Shown here: one piece after another, positions 24,436 through 33,937 of the stretch | Numbering within the stretch: position 1 is the stretch's first letter | How the letters are laid out: every line of letters begins with the position of its first letter | From: CAZSRL01 sp964609615 | GTDB taxonomy: Bacteria; Bacillota_I; Bacilli_A; RF39; UBA660 | Length of the DNA: 43,341 nt | Assembly: GCA_964609615.1 (NCBI GenBank) | Contig: CAZSRL010000006.1 | Location: 1 to 43,341 of the forward strand | Reading direction: 5' to 3' | The notes under the pieces: generated by a model | The model's input: only the letters and a program-made list of their open reading frames with translations | What the model was told of the DNA's origin: nothing | The model's database searches: none | Made by a program: the position numbers and the translations under genes

Positions 24436-25884
24436 ATGGAAGAGGAAAATAAAAATTCTAATAATAAAAAAACAAATATGAGTTTAAGTGGAACTCTTTC
24501 TTTTTTAGGTAAAGGAAAATTAAAATTTATAGCGCCATTTATTTTACCTGCTGCAATTTTTTTAGTGATAATCGCAATAATAGCGGTTATAATAATTACC
24601 TTTATTTCAAGTGTAATATTTGATGATTGGGTAAGTGATAAGGAATTAGAAGAAGCAGCGCAAAATCAATGTTATCCTGCAACAATTACGGGAAAAAGAA
24701 CGGGAAACAAGTTGACTTTACAAGTTACTTCTGATAATGGAATAAATGCAAAAGATATTGAAGGAACAATTAAAGAAGGCAAAAATGATATTTATACATT
24801 TTCTGCTAAAAATACAAAAAAAAATTCACAGCAAGCAACTATTAGTGGCACAACAAATGAAGAAAAAATATGGATATATTTTGTACAACACGGATATTCT
24901 AAAGCTGCAACCGCTGGAATAATGGGGAATTTCAAACAAGAATCTGCGAGTACATTTAATCCGAAAATAATACAAGGGGGTGCTATTGCTCCTGATAATT
25001 ATAAAATGAAGGCTGGAGTTGGATTTGGACTTGTACAATGGACAAGTGCAGGTCGACAAAAAAACTTACAAAAATTTGCAGATAAACAAGGAAGAGCTAT
25101 TACTAATTTGTACGCTCAATTAGATTTTTCAGTATATGAGCAAAGCAAATATTCAGGATTAAATGGATACAAAACCATATCAGATCCTAAAGAAGCAGCA
25201 AAGGTATTTCATGATAAGTATGAAATAAGTGATGATTATAATAGATATGGTAATATTAATAATAGAACAAGCGCAGCAGAAGAATACTATAATCAATATA
25301 AAGATATGGAAGTGTTTGTAGAAGCTAATCTTCAAGGAACAATACAAAAAAATTATATAACTATTAAAGGAACAGTTGGAGATCAAGAAATATCAGGTGC
25401 TGGCACTATTAAAAACAATAAAATTGAAGTAATGGGGCTTATTGGTGCTATGGAATCATGTGCTGGATATTATGGTAATCTTGGGACAGGAATATTTTCT
25501 TATCCACTTTCAAAATCAGGCCCAATAACAGGTAAATTTGGTGAAGATAGAGGTGATCATATTCACGCTGGAATAGATGTTGGAATACCGGTCGGCACTC
25601 CTATTGTTGCTGCTGAATCCGGAACTGTAGAATTTTCTGGTATATCTGGAGGACTTTCATATGGTTATGGTAGACTAATTATAATAGATCATGGCAAAAA
25701 TGTTAAAACATATTATGGGCATCAGTCTAAATTATTAGTACAAAAAGGACAAACAGTTATTAGAGGTCAACAAATTGGTGAATCTGGTAATACTGGTTCT
25801 TCAACAGGGCCTCATCTACACTTTGAAATAAGAGTAAATGGAAAAGCAGTAAATCCATTAAAATATATTACTGTTCCAAAATAA
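24436..25884 (+). CDS. Bifunctional cell-wall hydrolase: phage-tail-lysozyme-like plus M23 peptidase (VirB1 role)
   Basis: 482 residues. A cytoplasmic N-terminus and one helix (about 30-62) anchor it. Residues about 140-300 resemble phage tail lysozyme domains (GIMGNFKQESASTFNP with the likely catalytic Glu, then GVGFGLVQWTSAGRQ). Residues about 355-480 are an M23 endopeptidase with HAGID (His377, Asp381) and HLHFE (His460, His462). It can thus cut both the glycan and the peptide part of peptidoglycan, clearing a path for the secretion channel. Such two-domain enzymes are standard in Gram-positive conjugation loci. The start follows AAGGTGG. Confidence 0.9.
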   Translation: MEEENKNSNNKKTNMSLSGTLSFLGKGKLKFIAPFILPAAIFLVIIAIIAVIIITFISSVIFDDWVSDKELEEAAQNQCYPATITGKRTGNKLTLQVTSDNGINAKDIEGTIKEGKNDIYTFSAKNTKKNSQQATISGTTNEEKIWIYFVQHGYSKAATAGIMGNFKQESASTFNPKIIQGGAIAPDNYKMKAGVGFGLVQWTSAGRQKNLQKFADKQGRAITNLYAQLDFSVYEQSKYSGLNGYKTISDPKEAAKVFHDKYEISDDYNRYGNINNRTSAAEEYYNQYKDMEVFVEANLQGTIQKNYITIKGTVGDQEISGAGTIKNNKIEVMGLIGAMESCAGYYGNLGTGIFSYPLSKSGPITGKFGEDRGDHIHAGIDVGIPVGTPIVAAESGTVEFSGISGGLSYGYGRLIIIDHGKNVKTYYGHQSKLLVQKGQTVIRGQQIGESGNTGSSTGPHLHFEIRVNGKAVNPLKYITVPK

Positions 25885-25896
25885 AAGGAGAAAACT

Positions 25897-26601
25897 ATGA
25901 AAATAAAAATAATAATTCTTTCTATAATTTCACTTATATTTTTAACTGGATGCTCAATTGATTATAAAGCAAATATACTTAGTGATGGTCAAATAGAGGA
26001 AACTATTAAATTAAATTTTAGTAATGAAATTGTATATAAATATAATGAAATTAAAAAACCAAGTACTATTAAAGCATTAGTAAAAGATAAGGTTGCTGAA
26101 TTTAATGAATATGGCAATTATGCACTATATGATTATAATGTTAAAGTAAATGACAAAACAACTGATTTGATATTAAAATATAAGTATGCTGATATTGATG
26201 AATTTAAAGAAAAGAATCCGGCAAAATATTATTTTAGAGATATAAAAATAAATAAAAATAATAAAGGCAATAATGTTTTATCTTTTTCTAAAATAGATGA
26301 CAGTGTAATAGGATTTGAAGGAATTGATAAATTAATAATTAAAGTATATTCAAATAATTTCATTGAAAATGAAAATTCTACAAGTAAAAATGAATTTAAA
26401 GGAAGTTATAAATGGAATGTAACAGGAAGTAACATAGACAGTGTTAAATTAACTCTTACTTCTAATGAAAATTGGAAGAAAAAATATTTTGAAAATGTAG
26501 CATGGCTATTTTACCCGATTATTGGAATTGCTATAGTTTTAATTATTTTATTTGTTTTATTAACTATATATAATAAGAATAAATTAAATAATAAATTATA
26601 A
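25897..26601 (+). CDS. LppM-like lipoprotein with C-terminal membrane helix
   Basis: 234 residues. The lipobox LTGC gives lipid Cys19. The start of the mature chain, SIDYKANILSDGQIEETIKL, recalls LppM/DUF3153-type lipoproteins. A single helix near 200-225 precedes a basic end, so the chain would be attached twice. Within a T4SS operon it may fill a VirB7- or VirB8-like scaffold role, but only position supports that. It starts 12 bases after the hydrolase, follows AAAAGGAG, and is ended by a strong hairpin. Confidence 0.7.
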   Translation: MKIKIIILSIISLIFLTGCSIDYKANILSDGQIEETIKLNFSNEIVYKYNEIKKPSTIKALVKDKVAEFNEYGNYALYDYNVKVNDKTTDLILKYKYADIDEFKEKNPAKYYFRDIKINKNNKGNNVLSFSKIDDSVIGFEGIDKLIIKVYSNNFIENENSTSKNEFKGSYKWNVTGSNIDSVKLTLTSNENWKKKYFENVAWLFYPIIGIAIVLIILFVLLTIYNKNKLNNKL

Positions 26602-26635
26602 AATATTATCATATTAAATTGATAATATTTTTTTT
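26601..26635 (+). terminator. Strong Rho-independent terminator
   Basis: A perfect 11-base stem, 26601-26611 with 26620-26630, followed by T. It separates the T4SS core genes from virD4. Confidence 0.85.
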
Positions 26636-26685
26636 AGATGTTATAATACATATATAAATAATTAGTAGTCCGGAGGCATATAAAA

Positions 26686-29277
26686 ATGAAGTTAAAATTT
26701 AGAGCAGAACCTAAAGATGTTGGAATATTTATAATGTTTGCTGCAGTATTATTATATTTGGTTGCTATAGCAGTACTTAATTTGCAATATTTAACTGTTG
26801 AAGCTAGATTTTGGGGATTAAACCCATTTCCAGCATTTTATCCCGAAAATATTGCTGCAACTTTAGTTTTCTATTTATTAGCATTAATTGGATTGTTTAT
26901 GAGCGTATCTTCATATTTTTTTGATAGAGAAAAAGGTTTTGGGTATGTTCCGGGAGCAAAAGAAAAAAGTGATGGTTTTTCAAAATTAAGTTCAGCCTCT
27001 GAAATGAAAAAGAAAAAAGGTATAGAAAAAATTATTCTTAAAGAAGATGAATATAAAGCTGCTGGTATTCCTATTATTCTTAATGAAAAGGAAGCCTATG
27101 TTGATAATGGAGAAGGGCACAGTTTAATTATTGGAGGAACAGGTTCAGGTAAAACAGAATGTGTTATGCTTCCAATGTCAAAAATTCTTGCAAAAGCGGG
27201 AGAAAGTATGATATTTACTGACCCTAAAGGTGAGTTATATAAAAAACTAGGTGGACTTTTAAAAGAAAGAGGATATAATGTACTTGTATTAAACTTTAGA
27301 GATCCTTTAAGAGGAAATTGTTGGAATCCATTTTCTCTTCCATATCGTTTTTATAAAGAAGGAAAAGATGATAAAGCAAAAGAATTAATTGAGGATTTAG
27401 CAAACAATATTTTATCTGATCCAGAAGGAACAAAAGCAGAGCCATTTTGGACAGAAACCGCAGCTTCATATTTTTCTGGTCTTGCTATGGGACTTTTTGA
27501 AGATGCACCTGAAGAATATGTTAATATTAATAGTATAAATCAAATGGCTACATATGGTGAAGAACATATTGGTCGTTCAACATATTTGCAAGAATATTTT
27601 AAATTAAAAGGAGAAGAAAGTACTGCATATATTTCTGCAGCAGCAACAATTAATGCTCCTAATGAGACAAAAGGTGGAATTGTATCTTCTTTTAAAACAA
27701 AAATTAGAATATTTTCATCACGTGAAGCTTTAAGTGAAATGCTTAGTAAAACAGATTTTGATTTTAGAGAAGTTGGTAAGAAAAAAACGGCTATTTTCTT
27801 AATTATACATGATGAAAAGAAAACATATCATTCATTAGTTACAATATTTTTAAAACAAATATATGAAAGTTTAATAGATACAGCAAGTTTAGAGGAAAAA
27901 CTAAGACTTCCAATTAGAACAAACTTTATGCTAGACGAATTTGCTAATATGCCTCCACTTAAAGATGTGGATGCTATGATAACAGCATCACGTAGTAGAA
28001 ACATGAGATTTAATTTTATTATACAAAACTATTCACAATTAAATAAACAATATGGATCTGATATGGCTGAAACGATAAAAGGAAACTGTGAAAATATACA
28101 CTTTTTAACAACAACCGAGTTAAAAGCTTTAGAAGAAATAAGTAAATTATGTGGAGAAAAGAAAGGTAAAGAGAAAAAGGATAAACCTGATGAATCTCCA
28201 AGACCACTTATGACAATAAGTGATTTACAAAGATTAAAAAAATTTCAGTTCTTAATTCTTAAGTTAAGATGCGGACCTTTCAAATCCCAATTTACTCCTG
28301 ATTATGAGTTGAATAAAAATAATGCATGGGGAGCAATTTATGAAGATGCAATATTGCCTCAAAGAGATGCTAACATTTCAAAAATATTTGATATAAAGAA
28401 ATTTGTTCAAGAAAAATTAAGTAATCAAACAGGTACTGATTTTAATTCTTCACAAGCAGGTGGAATTAACAGTATGGGTAGGCCACCTATGCCACCATTT
28501 ATGATGAATAATCAAATGGGAATGAACACAAACCCTACACCAAATCCAAACAATATTGATATGAATGCATTTATGAAAAACATTGATGATACAATAGCTA
28601 GATTAGAGGCAGAAGAAAAAGCAGAAAAAGAAAAATTGAAAAAACAACAAGAAGCGAAAAAAGAACAAGAAAAAGAAACAAAGACTTTAGAAGAAAAAAT
28701 TGAAATAAAAGAACCAGAAGAAAAAGAAATGAAAGAAGTTAAAGTTGAAGCACCAAAATCTAGAATTGCAAAAGATATTTTTAATGAAGAGAAAGAGTTC
28801 TTATCTAGTGAAGAACCAAGAGTAACTAATCCTAAAATAGTATTTAATCCAAAAGAAGAAAAGAAGATTAAATCAACAGAAAATATGGATGAAAACGGTA
28901 TTGAAGAATCAAAAGCAATTAATAAACAAGAAGTCCCTAAGATTGATACTCCTTCTATAGAAAGTGAAACACCAGTTCCTGAAAGAAAGCATAATGAAAA
29001 AGAAATAAAAAAACTTATTGATGAAATTTCTAAAGGAAAGAATAATACTCAAGAAAAAACAGATAAAAAAGAACTAGAACCAACAACTGATAATACTGAT
29101 TCAAAAACTCAAACAAAAAAAGAAATTGTAGAAGAACCAAAAGAAACAATTAAACCTAGTAAAATAGAAAAACCAAAAATAAATGTTGATGTTGATAGTA
29201 TTATTATGGAAGATAATATAACTGATGATCAATTCTTTGATGATTTCTTTGATGATGATGAAGATGATGAAAAATAG
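26686..29277 (+). CDS. virD4: VirD4/TraG-type T4SS coupling protein
   Basis: 863 residues. Two N-terminal helices (about 10-35 and 58-82) are followed by the motor: Walker A GGTGSGKT (150-157), TDPKGELYKKLGGLLKERGY, and Walker B NFMLDEFAN (Asp417, Glu418) with ASRSRNMRFNFIIQNYSQL. The last 270 or so residues are charged and Glu/Lys-rich, with a Met/Pro/Asn stretch before them, ending in an acidic Asp run. VirD4 brings substrates to the channel; the long tail could bind them. The ribosome binding site is CCGGAGG. It is apart from the core operon by a terminator, so its expression can be set separately. Confidence 0.93.
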   Translation: MKLKFRAEPKDVGIFIMFAAVLLYLVAIAVLNLQYLTVEARFWGLNPFPAFYPENIAATLVFYLLALIGLFMSVSSYFFDREKGFGYVPGAKEKSDGFSKLSSASEMKKKKGIEKIILKEDEYKAAGIPIILNEKEAYVDNGEGHSLIIGGTGSGKTECVMLPMSKILAKAGESMIFTDPKGELYKKLGGLLKERGYNVLVLNFRDPLRGNCWNPFSLPYRFYKEGKDDKAKELIEDLANNILSDPEGTKAEPFWTETAASYFSGLAMGLFEDAPEEYVNINSINQMATYGEEHIGRSTYLQEYFKLKGEESTAYISAAATINAPNETKGGIVSSFKTKIRIFSSREALSEMLSKTDFDFREVGKKKTAIFLIIHDEKKTYHSLVTIFLKQIYESLIDTASLEEKLRLPIRTNFMLDEFANMPPLKDVDAMITASRSRNMRFNFIIQNYSQLNKQYGSDMAETIKGNCENIHFLTTTELKALEEISKLCGEKKGKEKKDKPDESPRPLMTISDLQRLKKFQFLILKLRCGPFKSQFTPDYELNKNNAWGAIYEDAILPQRDANISKIFDIKKFVQEKLSNQTGTDFNSSQAGGINSMGRPPMPPFMMNNQMGMNTNPTPNPNNIDMNAFMKNIDDTIARLEAEEKAEKEKLKKQQEAKKEQEKETKTLEEKIEIKEPEEKEMKEVKVEAPKSRIAKDIFNEEKEFLSSEEPRVTNPKIVFNPKEEKKIKSTENMDENGIEESKAINKQEVPKIDTPSIESETPVPERKHNEKEIKKLIDEISKGKNNTQEKTDKKELEPTTDNTDSKTQTKKEIVEEPKETIKPSKIEKPKINVDVDSIIMEDNITDDQFFDDFFDDDEDDEK

Positions 29278-29297
29278 CAACAATTGTTGCTATTTTT
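29271..29297. terminator. Bidirectional-looking terminator after virD4
   Basis: An 11-base perfect stem, 29271-29281 with 29286-29296, around AATT. It overlaps the virD4 stop codon and ends the T4SS locus. Confidence 0.85.
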
Positions 29298-29352
29298 GTG
29301 TATAAGTAAATAAATATTTTAAACTAAATTATATTATATAATAGGTGATATT

Positions 29353-29604
29353 GTGAATAAAGAATATTTAAATAGTATTAATAATAACACTCGTATTATT
29401 GATTTAAGAGCAAGAAAAGAATATTTAAAAAATCATTATGAAAATAGCATTAATATTTCATATGAAGATTTAATGTCAAATTATAAAAATTTTTTAGTAA
29501 AAAATAAGAAGTATTATATTATGTGTGATAAAGGACAGTTAAGTAAAAGAGCAGCAAGTATGTTAAATTATTTTGGATATAATATAATTGTTTTAGAAAA
29601 ATAA
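29353..29604 (+). CDS. Rhodanese-like domain protein
   Basis: 83 residues, a bare single domain. It starts at GTG after ATAGGTGAT. The fold markers are IIDLRARKEYLKNHYENSINIS and the active-site loop MCDKGQLSKRAASML, with Cys58 as the sulfur-carrying residue. Such proteins shuttle sulfane sulfur in the cytosol. The partner is unknown. It is the first housekeeping-type gene after the T4SS locus. Confidence 0.87.
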   Translation: MNKEYLNSINNNTRIIDLRARKEYLKNHYENSINISYEDLMSNYKNFLVKNKKYYIMCDKGQLSKRAASMLNYFGYNIIVLEK

Positions 29605-29652
29605 AAGTATAAAACTCGTTAAAAGTATATTATAATATATATGAGGGATAAT

Positions 29653-30234
29653 ATGAGTTTATTAAACAACATGGATGTAATAATTGAAGAATTTTTGTTA
29701 AGTATAGGAATCTTTGGTCCTATACTTTCTTGTGCGTTAATTTTAATAGAATCAATTATAGCAGTTCTACCTTTATCTGTTTTTATAACTATTAATTTCA
29801 TTTATTTTGGAAATATAATAGGATTTATTATATCTTATATTTTCACTGTACTTGGATGCTATTTATCATACATATTATGGAGAAAAGGACTAAGTTCATG
29901 GTTTCATGCTAAAGTAAATAATAGAAAAACATTGGAAAACTTAATGTTTAAATTTTCTAATATATCAACATCTGCTTTAGCGGCATTAATGGCAATGCCT
30001 TTTACTCCTGCTTTTTTAGTTAATATAGCGGCAGGATTATGTGATATGAGCAGGAAGAAATTTTTAACTGCATTAATTATAGGAAAATCTGCAATGGTAT
30101 ATTTTTGGGGATATATTGGTGTCAATTTATTACATAGTTTTAAGGATCCAATAATATTGATTAGGATAATATTTATAATGTTGGTAGCTTATATAGTATC
30201 AAAGGGATTAAATAAAATATTAAAAATAGAATAA
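29653..30234 (+). CDS. DedA/TVP38-like (VTT domain) membrane protein
   Basis: 193 residues from the ATG at 29653 after GAGGGATA; an ATG at 29641 lies before that site. Five or so helices are present, with the VTT-type region FTVLGCYLSYILWRKG and AMPFTPAFLVNIAAGLCDMSRKKF, which matches the conserved Pro/Gly-containing re-entrant segment of the family. DedA/VTT proteins act in lipid (undecaprenyl phosphate, phospholipid) translocation or membrane homeostasis. The precise substrate here is unknown. Confidence 0.82.
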   Translation: MSLLNNMDVIIEEFLLSIGIFGPILSCALILIESIIAVLPLSVFITINFIYFGNIIGFIISYIFTVLGCYLSYILWRKGLSSWFHAKVNNRKTLENLMFKFSNISTSALAALMAMPFTPAFLVNIAAGLCDMSRKKFLTALIIGKSAMVYFWGYIGVNLLHSFKDPIILIRIIFIMLVAYIVSKGLNKILKIE

Positions 30235-30290
30235 CTTTGCTTTTAAATATTTATAATGTTAAAATAGTTTTAATAAGGATGTGATATTGA

Positions 30291-31358
30291 ATGAATTATA
30301 TAATTATAGGCTTATTAGTTATAGTTATAATTTTAGTAATAATTGCTATAATGAAAAATATTAACGAAAGCAATATAACTGAAAGAATAGGCAAAATAGA
30401 AACGAATTTAACAAAAGAACTGAGTGAGTTTAAATATAGTATTGTAAAAGATATTAATAAAGATTTTAGCAATCTTAATAAAGACATAGAAACAAGACTT
30501 AATTTAATAAATGATAAAGTAAATGAAAGATTAGACGCTAATTTTGAAAAAACAAATAAGACATTTTCTAATGTAGTAGAAAGACTTGCAAAAATAGATG
30601 AAGCTCAAAAGAAAATTGACACTTTAAGTACAGATATTGTATCACTTCAAAGTATATTAACTGATAAAAAAAGTAGAGGAATTTTTGGAGAAACAAATTT
30701 AAGATTAATATTATCAAGTATTTTTGGAGAAAAAAATGATAATGTTTATAAACTACAACATCAATTATCAAACCATACAATAGTAGATGCTATTCTTTTT
30801 GCTCCAAATCCACTTGGTACAGTAGCAATTGATTCTAAATTTCCATTAGAAAACTACAAAAATATGGTTGATAAAACTTTAACTGTTGCAAAAAGAGAAT
30901 CATATACAAAATTATTTAAGACAGATGTAAAAAAACATATTGATGCAATAAGTGAAAAATATATAATAAATGGAGAAACTACAAACCAAGCTATTATGTT
31001 TTTACCAGCAGAAGCTATTTTTGCTGAAATTAATGCATATCATGAAGATATTGTTAGGTATGCGTATAATAAAAAAATATGGATAACATCTCCAACAACA
31101 CTTATGAGCATGCTTACAATAGTTCAAACAATACTTACTAATCAAGAAAGAGATAAATATACAAGTATTATACATGAAGAATTAAACAAATTAGGATCAG
31201 AATTTGATAGATATAAGCAAAGATGGGATAAACTTTCTAAAAACATGGAAACAGTTAATAAGGATGTTCAAGATATTCATATTACTACTGATAAAATAAG
31301 TAAAAAATTTGATTCTATATCAAATGTTGAGATTATAAAAAGCCTTGAAGAAAAATAA
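30291..31358 (+). CDS. rmuC: DNA recombination protein RmuC-like
   Basis: 355 residues. An N-terminal helix (1-22) is followed by a coiled coil (about 35-120) and the RmuC domain: KKSRGIFGETNLRLILSSIF, VDAILFAPNPLGTVAIDSKF, and QAIMFLPAEAIFAEI. RmuC is a predicted nuclease-fold protein that limits inversions at short repeats. Length and order fit the family. The start follows AAGGATGTGA. Confidence 0.92.
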   Translation: MNYIIIGLLVIVIILVIIAIMKNINESNITERIGKIETNLTKELSEFKYSIVKDINKDFSNLNKDIETRLNLINDKVNERLDANFEKTNKTFSNVVERLAKIDEAQKKIDTLSTDIVSLQSILTDKKSRGIFGETNLRLILSSIFGEKNDNVYKLQHQLSNHTIVDAILFAPNPLGTVAIDSKFPLENYKNMVDKTLTVAKRESYTKLFKTDVKKHIDAISEKYIINGETTNQAIMFLPAEAIFAEINAYHEDIVRYAYNKKIWITSPTTLMSMLTIVQTILTNQERDKYTSIIHEELNKLGSEFDRYKQRWDKLSKNMETVNKDVQDIHITTDKISKKFDSISNVEIIKSLEEK

Positions 31359-31443
31359 AAAACTTTAAGGTTTATTCTTGATAAGAGATTGAAACTATGA
31401 TATTATTTATATATAAAATAAAAGAATAAGAAGGGTTTTTATT

Positions 31444-32706
31444 ATGTATAACGAAACATTAAAGAAAATTATAAATGACTTTGTTAATATTTGTGGGGAA
31501 AATTTCTCTGAAAATGCAGCAGAATCTGAAGTAAAACTAATTGATAAACAAATAAAAAAAATCGAAGAACAACCGAAACATACAAATGGTGATAAATTAG
31601 ATTTAGATGTTTTGAATGCAAGAAAAGATAGTTGGTTAAACTCTGCTTCTTATTTAGGAAATAAAATAATAACTGCTTATGATAATAATGAAGATAAAGA
31701 AGAATTATTGGAAGCATTTAACTTATTATTTTCCAAGGTAGAAAAATCAAAAGAAGAGCTAAATAATATTTTACTAGAAAATAATAGTGATAATATAATA
31801 GATGTAATAAGTAAGTTAAACATTAGTTATATAAAAAACAAGGCTGCTATTACAACTGCTGATACAAAAAATTATTCAAATATTTATGAACACAATAAAC
31901 AAAAAAGAAAATTATTACAAAATGTAATAAAAACATTAGAAGAAAAGAAAATAATTGTTGATGAAATAGTTGAATTATATCAAAACATTATTAAAAATAT
32001 TAGTGATGAAGTTGAAAAAAACAATGATGATTTGTTAGCTTTTAATGAAAAGAAACATATAATGGCATATTCTTTATTACCAGATAAAGAATATAGAATT
32101 ATTGAAGAAGAAATAATTAAATTAAGAAAGATAAAAAAATTAAATGAAGATGAATTAAGAAAATTTAATGAAGAGTTAGAAACTGTATTAAAAGAAAAAG
32201 AAACAATTCAAAAAGAATATAATTTGAAATCACATGAACTTGATGAATTAGAAATTGAAATAAAAGAATATAAAATTAAAACTGAAAATAAAGAATATAT
32301 TTCGAATGAAAAAACGATTGATCATAATTTAGAATTAGTTATAGAAGATTTAAAAATAAACAAATTGAATATACAGAAAGATTTATTATTTTTAGATATT
32401 GATAAGATGAGAAATATGGCAATTGATATTTTATCAAAATCTTCTACTAAAGATGATATTTCATATGAATTAGATGGTGAATACACAACAGAAGAAATTG
32501 AAGAAATTAAATCATTGATGGAAAAATATAATATAAGTAAAAAAGATGCTATAGAAGCAGTTGAACTTGTAAAAAGCCAAGATGCAAAAGAAAAAATGGT
32601 AGAAAGTTACATGGATGAATTTGACTTTTCAGAAGAAGAAGCAACAGAAGCATTAAAGAATGATACAGGTACTAAATTTTGGAATATTGATGATGAAGCC
32701 TATTAA
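31444..32706 (+). CDS. Coiled-coil protein with C-terminal UBA-like helices, unknown
   Basis: 420 residues, not recognised. There is no signal peptide or membrane helix. Most of the chain (about 20-330) is Lys/Glu/Leu-rich heptad-like helix. The C-terminus has two similar short helical units, MEKYNISKKDAIEAV and MDEFDFSEEEATEAL, which look like UBA/TS-N-type binding helices. This suggests a cytosolic scaffold. A hairpin overlaps the stop codon. Confidence 0.75.
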   Translation: MYNETLKKIINDFVNICGENFSENAAESEVKLIDKQIKKIEEQPKHTNGDKLDLDVLNARKDSWLNSASYLGNKIITAYDNNEDKEELLEAFNLLFSKVEKSKEELNNILLENNSDNIIDVISKLNISYIKNKAAITTADTKNYSNIYEHNKQKRKLLQNVIKTLEEKKIIVDEIVELYQNIIKNISDEVEKNNDDLLAFNEKKHIMAYSLLPDKEYRIIEEEIIKLRKIKKLNEDELRKFNEELETVLKEKETIQKEYNLKSHELDELEIEIKEYKIKTENKEYISNEKTIDHNLELVIEDLKINKLNIQKDLLFLDIDKMRNMAIDILSKSSTKDDISYELDGEYTTEEIEEIKSLMEKYNISKKDAIEAVELVKSQDAKEKMVESYMDEFDFSEEEATEALKNDTGTKFWNIDDEAY

Positions 32707-32716
32707 GGCTTTTTTA
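32696..32716 (+). terminator. Rho-independent terminator
   Basis: AAGCCT (32696-32701) pairs with AGGCTT (32706-32711), then T. It overlaps the stop codon of the coiled-coil gene. Confidence 0.75.
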
Positions 32717-32769
32717 TTTGCTTTTTATTTAAAATAAAGTATAATAATATCATAAGAAATGGAGGAACT

Positions 32770-33906
32770 ATGAAGTTAAAAGATTTAGATTATAAAAAGA
32801 TTCTATTACTTATAACTTATACTATTGTTTTAATAGCGGTTATATTTAATATAAAAGAAATATTTGGAGTTTTTAATAAATTTATTTATATACTTAGTCC
32901 AATTATTACAGGTATAGTATTAGCATTTTTATTCAATATTTTAATGAAGAAATATGAAAAAATAATGTATAAAAAAGATATAAAAGAAAATAAAGAGATA
33001 TCTGGAAAGAAAAGGGTTTTATCAATTACTTTAACATTAGTTACTGTTGGAGTAATACTTATAGTTATTTCTATACTATTAATTCCAGAATTAATAAATA
33101 GTGCTAAAGTTTTAGTTAATAACTTTGGATTCTACAGTGAAGAATTAAAAAAATTAAGTGTAAATATGATGGATAAAAATGAAATGTTTCAAGCCATTGT
33201 AAAAGAAGTGTTAAATGCTTGGTTTAATTTTTCACAAAATATTACAAAATGGATATTTAGTATAGCACCTAAATTATTAGATTCAACTGTGTCTATATTT
33301 GGTTCAATAGTAAATTTTGTTTTAGGAATAATTTTCTCTGTATATTTACTTTATTCTAAAGAAAGAATTTTAAGAGATACAAAAAAAACATTATATGCAT
33401 ATGTTAAAAAACAAAAAGCTGATAAAATATGTGATATTTCATCACTAACAGTAAAAACATTTAATAATTTTGTAGGGGGACAATTAATAGAAGCTGTCAT
33501 ACTTGGTACATTGTGTTCTCTTGGTATGTTTTTACTTGATATGCCGTATGCAATCTTAATTGGTGTAGTTATAGGTGCTACTAGTTTAATTCCTATATTT
33601 GGAGCTTATATTGGTGCTATACCAAGTGCTTTCTTACTTCTTATGGAAGATCCTGTACTTGCATTAATATTCTTAGTATTTTTAGTAATACTACAACAAT
33701 TTGAAGGCAATGTTATTTATCCTAAGGTAGTTGGAAAATCAGTTGGGTTAACCGGTTTTTGGATATTACTTGCTGTTGTACTAGGAGCCTCACTTGCGGG
33801 TATCGCTGGTGTACTAATTGGAGTACCTCTATGTGCAATAGTATACATATTATTAAAAGAAGAAGTAGACAAAAGACTAAAAAATAAAAAAATAAAAATA
33901 GATTAA
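32770..33906 (+). CDS. AI-2E family transporter (PerM/YdiK-like)
   Basis: 378 residues. Two helices at the N-terminus, a third near 80-105, a soluble middle part, and four or five more helices at the end. The family-typical PIFGAYIGAIPSAFLLL, QQFEGNVIYPKVVGKSVGL and GASLAGIAGVLIGVPL are all present. Members export small molecules (some the signal AI-2) or act as Na+/H+ antiporters; the substrate here is not known. The start follows TGGAGGAA. It converges on uppP across a two-way terminator. Confidence 0.9.
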   Translation: MKLKDLDYKKILLLITYTIVLIAVIFNIKEIFGVFNKFIYILSPIITGIVLAFLFNILMKKYEKIMYKKDIKENKEISGKKRVLSITLTLVTVGVILIVISILLIPELINSAKVLVNNFGFYSEELKKLSVNMMDKNEMFQAIVKEVLNAWFNFSQNITKWIFSIAPKLLDSTVSIFGSIVNFVLGIIFSVYLLYSKERILRDTKKTLYAYVKKQKADKICDISSLTVKTFNNFVGGQLIEAVILGTLCSLGMFLLDMPYAILIGVVIGATSLIPIFGAYIGAIPSAFLLLMEDPVLALIFLVFLVILQQFEGNVIYPKVVGKSVGLTGFWILLAVVLGASLAGIAGVLIGVPLCAIVYILLKEEVDKRLKNKKIKID

Positions 33907-33910
33907 AAAA

Positions 33911-33937
33911 ATAAAACACTATAATTAGTGTTTTTAT
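33911..33937. terminator. Bidirectional terminator between convergent genes
   Basis: AAAACACT (33913-33920) pairs with AGTGTTTT (33927-33934) around ATAATT, with A and T runs on the two sides so that it can serve both strands. Confidence 0.8.

Noticed and set aside
15219..29277. An intact integrative conjugative element
   Set aside because: No integrase, relaxase, excisionase or flanking direct repeats are visible, and the tRNA genes in the window lie 14 kb away.
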